Positions 16,486 to 21,278 of a stretch of DNA of 21,278 bases are shown in pieces. Origin of the DNA: Gammaproteobacteria bacterium (GTDB taxonomy: Bacteria > Pseudomonadota > Gammaproteobacteria > Enterobacterales > Kangiellaceae). Below the pieces are notes generated by a model that was not told the DNA's origin, made no database searches, and worked only from the letters and a program-made list of their open reading frames with translations. The DNA is taken from the NCBI GenBank assembly GCA_013372875.1, contig JABXIW010000213.1, positions 1 through 21,278 on the forward strand, given 5' to 3'. The position numbers and the translations under genes are program-made. The first letter of the stretch is position 1. The number at the start of each line of letters is the position of its first letter.

Positions 16486-16804
16486 AAGATGCTCTTTTTT
16501 TTATTTTTTGATGGCTTTGCTGAGAATTGACAATCTCAAGCTCTAAACCAGAATGTGATTCGGAGCTAATAAATAGCTCTTGCTCTGTTTTTGACAGCGC
16601 TGGAGAGACTTGAATTACTATTTTATCGGATTTTTTATTAACAATTGAAAAACTCCTTTGGTACTTCTTTGCCCATGAGTTTCTTAGCTTGTTAATTTCA
16701 GACGGATTCTTTGAATCTGCGATAAACACCTTAACTTTCTGTTCTGCTTGAACAGTAAAGCTAAAAGTTATTGCTATCAATGCCCATAATTTAAAATATT
16801 TCAT
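16463..16804 (-). CDS. Small secreted or periplasmic protein of unknown function
   Basis: I do not recognise this 113-residue protein. It begins with a clear Sec signal peptide: MKYFK, then a hydrophobic core (about 6-17), then VQA before EQK, giving probable cleavage after residue 20. The mature part is lysine- and serine-rich, has no cysteine and so no lipobox, and shows alternating hydrophobic stretches (VKVFIAD, FSIV, KIVIQVSP, LELEIVN) that suggest a small alpha/beta fold. TAGGAG at 16811-16816 on the complement is a good ribosome site and includes the stop codon of the large secreted-protein gene, so translation is probably coupled. The gap to that gene is 8 bp, and the 3' end overlaps the glycosylase gene by 23 bp. 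Confidence 0.75.
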   Translation of the reverse strand: MKYFKLWALIAITFSFTVQAEQKVKVFIADSKNPSEINKLRNSWAKKYQRSFSIVNKKSDKIVIQVSPALSKTEQELFISSESHSGLELEIVNSQQSHQKIKKRASFGTSKIQ

Positions 16805-16812
16805 TACTTCTC

Positions 16813-19800
16813 CTAGGGATTGTAATCAGATGTGGTGCTTGAGTAGGTTACCGGGATACTTAGAGTGATTTCTCCACCATCTAAAATATCTGCAGTTAAT
16901 GATACGCTGCTATCACCAGCGCTACCGCCTGTTGCTAAGCTGCAACTTGATCCCGCTGTAGCACTACAGCTCCAAGCTCCAGACAGTGTAACACCATTAG
17001 GTAAGTTATCATTAATCTGAACCCCATTGACATTTGATGGACCATTGTTAGTGATTACAATAGTGTAAGTCGAGGATTGGCCTGGAATATATTCCGTAGA
17101 GGAGTCATTTTTTGTAACCTCTAGGTCTGCCAATCCACCTAACACTACCAAGTAGTCTTCAACTTCACCGTTTATTGCAAAACCAGCAGGTGTGTTTGCA
17201 ATACCCGCTTGTTTACTAAATCTAAAGCGAGCATAGCTATTACCTAACACTACCGATTGAGGTATCAGCACATTTAAATTATTTGAGCCTGAAGAAACCG
17301 CTTGGTCCGTGAAGATTTGCTCGCCAGTGTCAATAAAATCTCCATCCGCATTCAAATCAATCCAGCCATTGAGATAACCACTTACAGAGGCCACAACTGT
17401 TATATTGCTCGTATCACCAGCTACTAATGTAGCAGGTAGAGTTACGCCATCTTCATCATCACCATTTGCATCAATATCATCGCCATCAGCATTAGCGTTC
17501 GGCTGCCCGTCAGTTTCCGCATCAGGTGTAGAAGCGCCTAAATAAATACCAGAGCTGATGCCATGTCTGGCACCGTCACTGGCAAATAAAGTAGCGTAAC
17601 TCGCGTCTGGAGCATCACCAAAGTCAACTCCACGACTAACTTTAAAAATTCCAAATTCAGAGGTACTGTTAGAAATGGTAGCCGTAGCGGTTAGGTTTGA
17701 GCCTATAGAAACACCTGCAGGCGCGGCTATTCTAAACTCGAAACGATTAGTGTCATCCGCATTACCGTCTACATCAGAGTATGCCAAACTACTGCTATCA
17801 CTATCCTGGCCTGAACCCTCTGTTAGCGTAACGAGATAAGTTTGTCCTTCACCATAATCTTGAGATAGCCCAAAGCTATTATCACCAGCTGATGCCGTCC
17901 CTTCACCAATATCGGTTATGAATAGCTCAAGAACAGCTCCAGGGCGTGACCAGCCAGAGACCACAAGGTCAGTACCGTCAATAATGGCTTCTTCAAAAAC
18001 CGGGAAATTTAAAAGACCATTAGCGCCAGAATCAACATCGTTTAGATCATTGACGGTGATACCATCACCCACTAAATTGCCGCTAGTTCCAGCATCCAAA
18101 TCAATACCAAGGCCGCCATTAGCATAAGTAGAGTTTTGTGAAATTAAATTACCAGACGTGCTGCCGCCAGCAATCACGATACCATCGCCCGCGTTGGTAT
18201 GAACTATATTCGAGCTAATGGTTGAACCATTGCCATACAAGCGTATTCCTGCTTCTTCAACAGCACCAGAACAATCTCCGCCGTTTTGCCCCGAACGAGT
18301 AATAGTATTCTCAGTAATTAGTGCTCCGCCAGAAAATCCTGAGCCATCAATCCCGAGAGCTGCCGTACGATCTAAGTAATTCTGCTGAACAGTAATGCCA
18401 TTGCCTGACTCTAAGGCAATCGAATCCGCACAGGTTCCATTACCGTTAAAATCAAAATGGTTGCCTTGAACTAGAGTTTCAGTCCCACCAGCAACACTGG
18501 TACCCGCTGTGCCAGTATAAGCAATGTAGTTGTTTAATATGTCAATATAGCCTGAACTGGTTCTAATCCCCCTATCCAGCCGTGCTTGCAAACTACCATC
18601 AGCATCCACGCCAATTAAGTTTTCAGTAATGGTTACAGGATTGCTATTAGATCCCGCAGAAGATAAAACACCAAAAGATCCATCAAAAATCGCTAAATTA
18701 CGGATAGTGGTGCCATTTGCCTGAGCTCTAAAGATTTCACCAGTAGCATTACCATCTATTTGTACTTCTGGCTGATTGTAACTGGTTAGAGTCGTGGCGC
18801 TTATCCCTGCATTTAAGCCACCGCCGAAAGTGCCTGTATTAGTATCGCCTATATTGGCGGTTTGAGTACGACCATCAATATGCGTATTGGCATCAGTAAT
18901 TGCAACCATTTGTGCAGACAGAGAAATATTCGCAATTCCAGAAGTTAAACTGGCGCTTGGGATCATAAAAATCGAGGTTTCATCGCCTGCAGCAGGATCG
19001 AACACACTATTGGCTTCTTGATCTAAACCTGTATTACCTAGCGCATTACTGTTGACTATAAATTGTGCCAGTGAGCCCTGACCGGATGAATTAGTATTTA
19101 CAATCGTGTCAAAGTTAAAGCCAAAATCGATACCTGACTTTGCACTATTGGTGATACTTGCAGGGCTAATCGTTTGAATAGAAATTCCTGCAGCCGCAGT
19201 TAAACCAGCCAAGGTATCTGAACCACCATTAGCGGCAGCATCTACTTCATTGGGAGCGGCGCCACCGATTTCATTGGTAATATCAACTAGAGAAGCCCCT
19301 GATTGCTCAACCCTGAAAGTTTGTATTGGCAAGCAAGTCACACAAGCTGCACCACCACTTCTTGTAGAACGCACCGAAGAATTAACTACACGAATCTGGT
19401 AACTACCATTATTAATACCTGGGAATTGATACTCACCATCGCTATCAGTAGTGGTTGTGTCAACCAAAGTGCCTGCATTATTATAGATTTCTACCGTTGC
19501 GCCTTCTACACCAGCTCCATTGGCATCAACAAAGTTACGACCAACCCCACCGCCGTAATTAATATCCTCAAAAACCCTTCCTTCAAGTATATTGGTACCA
19601 ACTTGAATGACTACGGCAGATAAAATCACATAATCTTGTCCAGCATCCACCCGAACAGTAGCCGAGGTATCGCCCTGGCTAACATAACTGGATGCATCGA
19701 AAGTATCAGCATCCACCCCATAGGCCGTACTAGTCCCAATACTGTTAATTGTTGAGTTATAAATATTTGTAGCGGGATTTAGCCCATCGGATAGTTGATT

Positions 19801-20910
19801 GCCGTTAAAATATAATGATTCGGTAAAGCCGTTATCACTTACCCCGGAAATGGTTTCATCACCTTCCCAAGCCAAAAACGTCGCCTTTGCGCCCGAAGAA
19901 GCATTCGCTCTAAACCCAGTTAAGGTATAGGAATTAGAAGCATCATTATCACCCGCAAAACCATTAAATATACGGACATTGGTGGCTTCTAAACTGGTAT
20001 CTTCATAGACAACGACTAAACTCCAAGCCCCTAAAACCGTCTGAGTATCGCAATAATCCTCAGTTCCATCCTCAGGTTCACCATGATCATGACTGGCAAT
20101 ATTTAAACCAGCCACTGTATATGTACCATTGCCTTTGCTGGCTACAGTGCTAGTTACATCCTTAATACCACCAAAAAAGTAACGCTCGCCAGAAGTATCT
20201 TGAAAGCTGGTATCTGCAGTTACTAGAGCTCCGTCTAGAGTAACCGTATTGTCGTTGTATCGGCCAGAGCCAGACCAATATAAATAGGCACCTTCAATGG
20301 TTGCACCTACAGGAATGCCGCTTAAAGCCGCCGAAGAGCTCGCAGTGATAGAACACGCATCTGTATCATTATCCGCCGTTCTAAAAGTTCCTCCAGTAAC
20401 AACATGATTAATTTGCCCAGCAAAGTCAATTACTGTCGTTAAATCAGAACCTGTTGGCGCCACCGCAGGGGTATTTGCAACATCGAAATAAAAGGTTTCA
20501 CCACTAGTAGTAGCCCCATTACCATTACCGTTATAAACTTCATAGCCATCAACAGTAACCGTAATATTGTCGCCACCATCCCAACCATCACTAAGACCAT
20601 CAAACAGCACAAACCGATAGTCATTACCATCTGTAAAGTTGAAATTGAAAGTATTTTGATAATCAGTGGAAAGCGATAAACTTGAATAGCATTGCCCTAC
20701 ACCCTCAATGCTACCCAAAGTATCATCACAAATGGTTGCAACTAAAGTCCCATTTTGATCGTAAATTTCAACTTTATTCTCAGAAGAATATCTCGGCCAG
20801 TCCACGGAAACCTGAACGGAGGCAGCAATTGCTTTTGAAAAAAATATTGGCAGCACAATTCCAAAAAGGATGGCAGCAGAAACTTGTCTTAAACTTATGG
20901 TAGATAGCAC
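16813..20910 (-). CDS. Large modular secreted protein: DUF3344-like, SdrD/Cna-B-like, beta-helix, GEVED, DUF11
   Basis: This 1365-residue protein is exported through an N-terminal signal peptide (hydrophobic 9-25, AIA before ASV at about 29-31). In order it has a beta-rich Ser/Asp-containing region with LFDGLSDGWDGGD (102-114), a DUF3344-like module (about 155-437), an SdrD/Cna-B-like module starting LEGRVFEDINYGGG (442-455) with TDSDGEYQF, a right-handed parallel beta-helix (about 715-945, repeated N-x-I/Y and G-x-x-I rungs), an Asp-rich calcium-type stretch (1142-1155), a GEVED module ending NGEVEDYLV (1247-1255) and one DUF11 module (1261-1365). Such modules are adhesive or structural in extracellular proteins. 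The start is GTG with AGGGG upstream. There is no LPxTG, PEP-CTERM, GlyGly-CTERM or visible type IX signal, so the way it is held or released is unknown. The single DUF11 ends directly at SDYNP. Confidence 0.88.
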   Translation of the reverse strand: MLSTISLRQVSAAILFGIVLPIFFSKAIAASVQVSVDWPRYSSENKVEIYDQNGTLVATICDDTLGSIEGVGQCYSSLSLSTDYQNTFNFNFTDGNDYRFVLFDGLSDGWDGGDNITVTVDGYEVYNGNGNGATTSGETFYFDVANTPAVAPTGSDLTTVIDFAGQINHVVTGGTFRTADNDTDACSITASSSAALSGIPVGATIEGAYLYWSGSGRYNDNTVTLDGALVTADTSFQDTSGERYFFGGIKDVTSTVASKGNGTYTVAGLNIASHDHGEPEDGTEDYCDTQTVLGAWSLVVVYEDTSLEATNVRIFNGFAGDNDASNSYTLTGFRANASSGAKATFLAWEGDETISGVSDNGFTESLYFNGNQLSDGLNPATNIYNSTINSIGTSTAYGVDADTFDASSYVSQGDTSATVRVDAGQDYVILSAVVIQVGTNILEGRVFEDINYGGGVGRNFVDANGAGVEGATVEIYNNAGTLVDTTTTDSDGEYQFPGINNGSYQIRVVNSSVRSTRSGGAACVTCLPIQTFRVEQSGASLVDITNEIGGAAPNEVDAAANGGSDTLAGLTAAAGISIQTISPASITNSAKSGIDFGFNFDTIVNTNSSGQGSLAQFIVNSNALGNTGLDQEANSVFDPAAGDETSIFMIPSASLTSGIANISLSAQMVAITDANTHIDGRTQTANIGDTNTGTFGGGLNAGISATTLTSYNQPEVQIDGNATGEIFRAQANGTTIRNLAIFDGSFGVLSSAGSNSNPVTITENLIGVDADGSLQARLDRGIRTSSGYIDILNNYIAYTGTAGTSVAGGTETLVQGNHFDFNGNGTCADSIALESGNGITVQQNYLDRTAALGIDGSGFSGGALITENTITRSGQNGGDCSGAVEEAGIRLYGNGSTISSNIVHTNAGDGIVIAGGSTSGNLISQNSTYANGGLGIDLDAGTSGNLVGDGITVNDLNDVDSGANGLLNFPVFEEAIIDGTDLVVSGWSRPGAVLELFITDIGEGTASAGDNSFGLSQDYGEGQTYLVTLTEGSGQDSDSSSLAYSDVDGNADDTNRFEFRIAAPAGVSIGSNLTATATISNSTSEFGIFKVSRGVDFGDAPDASYATLFASDGARHGISSGIYLGASTPDAETDGQPNANADGDDIDANGDDEDGVTLPATLVAGDTSNITVVASVSGYLNGWIDLNADGDFIDTGEQIFTDQAVSSGSNNLNVLIPQSVVLGNSYARFRFSKQAGIANTPAGFAINGEVEDYLVVLGGLADLEVTKNDSSTEYIPGQSSTYTIVITNNGPSNVNGVQINDNLPNGVTLSGAWSCSATAGSSCSLATGGSAGDSSVSLTADILDGGEITLSIPVTYSSTTSDYNP

Positions 20911-21002
20911 TCAAATCACCCCTAAAAAGCCCTAACTACTTCCTTTGTAGAATTATTCCAGTTGATTTACTGGTTATTGCCCAAGTTTTATACAGGGCGG
21001 CA

Positions 21003-21031
21003 ACTATAGCAAGTCATTTATGCATTGAGAA
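21003..21031 (-). promoter_or_regulatory. Promoter of the secreted-protein operon
   Basis: On the minus strand TTCTCA (complement of 21026-21031), a 17-bp spacer and TATAGT (complement of 21003-21008) with an upstream TGC form an extended -10 sigma70 promoter. The leader would be about 85 nt and contains a small CCAGT/ACTGG hairpin (20958-20973). Confidence 0.55.
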
Positions 21032-21121
21032 GCAATTCACACTTTTTTGATACAAATTTACATATTTCAATGAGTTAGCAGCTAAATGTCCTCCTAATAA
21101 CAAAACAATCAATCTGGTATA

Positions 21122-21134
21122 AATTGTGACAATT
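21122..21134. promoter_or_regulatory. Palindromic operator candidate in the ttcA promoter
   Basis: AATTGT (21122-21127), a central G and ACAATT (21129-21134) form a perfect 13-bp palindrome ending 4 bp before the TATAAT of ttcA. A protein bound here would cover the spacer between -35 and -10. The regulator is unknown. Confidence 0.45.
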
Positions 21135-21138
21135 AAGG

Positions 21139-21144
21139 TATAAT
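21139..21144 (+). promoter_or_regulatory. -10 element of the ttcA promoter
   Basis: TATAAT is a perfect sigma70 -10 element 39 bp before the ttcA ATG. No good -35 is seen at 16-18 bp upstream, which suggests a promoter that needs an activator or is regulated at the neighbouring palindrome. Confidence 0.6.
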
Positions 21145-21183
21145 CGTCGTCCAATTTATCTTGCTGATTACAGCACTGCCTAC

Positions 21184-21278
21184 ATGTTAGCCAAGAAAGA
21201 AAAAACCAACTTTAATAAACTGCAAAAACGCCTACGCCGCAATGTGGGTGAAGCGATTGCTGATTTCAATATGATTGA
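21184..21278 (+). CDS. ttcA: TtcA, tRNA cytidine(32) 2-sulfurtransferase (5' end only)
   Basis: Only the first 31 residues are in the window. They match the conserved N terminus of TtcA: a short variable lead ([10 protein letters not shown]) and then [20 protein letters not shown], essentially as in E. coli. TtcA is an Fe-S, ATP-dependent enzyme that makes 2-thiocytidine at tRNA position 32. The PP-loop SGGKDS and the cysteine motifs would lie beyond the window end. No strong ribosome site precedes the ATG. It is divergent from the secreted-protein operon with 273 bp between them. Confidence 0.92.
   Translation, partial: MLAKKEKTNFNKLQKRLRRNVGEAIADFNMI

Noticed and set aside
16495..16509. 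Programmed frameshift at A6-T-A8 joining the small secreted protein to the DNA glycosylase
   Set aside because: The +1 shift needed would fuse a signal peptide to a cytoplasmic DNA-repair enzyme. Simple overlap with a TTG start explains the arrangement better.
16813..20910. Phage or transposon origin of the large repetitive-looking gene
   Set aside because: There is no integrase, transposase or direct repeat at its borders. It has its own promoter and is followed by genes with clean junctions.
21122..21134. lac operator-like site near ttcA
   Set aside because: AATTGTG and ACAATT are shared with the lac operator, but the half-site spacing is 8 bp shorter, so a LacI-type site is not supported.
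1..21278. CRISPR arrays, tRNA or rRNA genes, toxin-antitoxin pairs with both partners, and a SOS (LexA CTGT-N8-ACAG) box before the repair operon
   Set aside because: I looked for these by eye on both strands and found no convincing instance.

Overview
The window looks like the chromosome of a free-living, fairly low-GC gammaproteobacterium. TtcA, RlmM, the two-domain E. coli-type QueF and the YhdH/AcuI reductase are all of gammaproteobacterial type. The mix of gene families is reminiscent of marine lineages such as Kangiellaceae, but that placement is a guess from memory. There are no phage, transposase, tRNA, rRNA or CRISPR features, and most genes are ordinary core genes.

Layout. (1) Positions 22-8694, minus strand: a tight six-gene run with junctions from an 8-bp overlap to a 19-bp gap. 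In transcription order it encodes an AlkB-type dioxygenase, an AcuI/YhdH reductase, an AddB-like nuclease, an AddA-like helicase-nuclease, a RimJ/RimL-type GNAT acetyltransferase and a small Tdi1-type (DUF1851) immunity-like protein. This looks like a DNA-repair operon with accessory genes at its end. (2) 8753-11175, plus strand: a divergently transcribed POT/PTR peptide transporter with its own promoter, a 9-bp inverted repeat in the leader and a strong bidirectional terminator. (3) 11194-13131, minus: rlmM-queF, an RNA-modification pair (23S rRNA C2498 2'-O-methylation; the queuosine precursor preQ1). An RsmC-like methyltransferase of unknown target (13277-13873, plus) is divergent from it. 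(4) 13874-14327: a 454-bp AT-rich gap with a perfect DnaA box and near matches. (5) 14328-15557, minus: a fused SpmA-SpmB gate-domain membrane protein. (6) 15558-15843: a spacer with a terminator, an 18-bp perfect palindrome and three TTTGTCCT boxes, two of which form an 11-bp inverted repeat. (7) 15844-20910, minus: a probable operon of a 1365-residue modular secreted protein (DUF3344-like, SdrD/Cna-B-like, parallel beta-helix, GEVED and DUF11 parts), a 113-residue secreted protein of unknown function, and a TTG-started AlkA/MAG-type DNA glycosylase. (8) 21184-end, plus: the 5' end of ttcA (tRNA 2-thiocytidine synthesis), divergent from the surface-protein operon and behind a perfect TATAAT that abuts a palindromic operator candidate.

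Most interesting points. The AddB-like protein appears to have lost every cysteine of the iron-sulfur staple usual in its family while keeping its nuclease residues. A possible 94-bp MITE or three-box operator lies upstream of spmAB. A DnaA-box region lies far from any replication gene visible here. A large modular surface protein is translationally linked to a small unknown secreted protein and a DNA glycosylase. I saw no wholly new system that I could defend; the repair operon with an immunity-like terminal gene comes closest.
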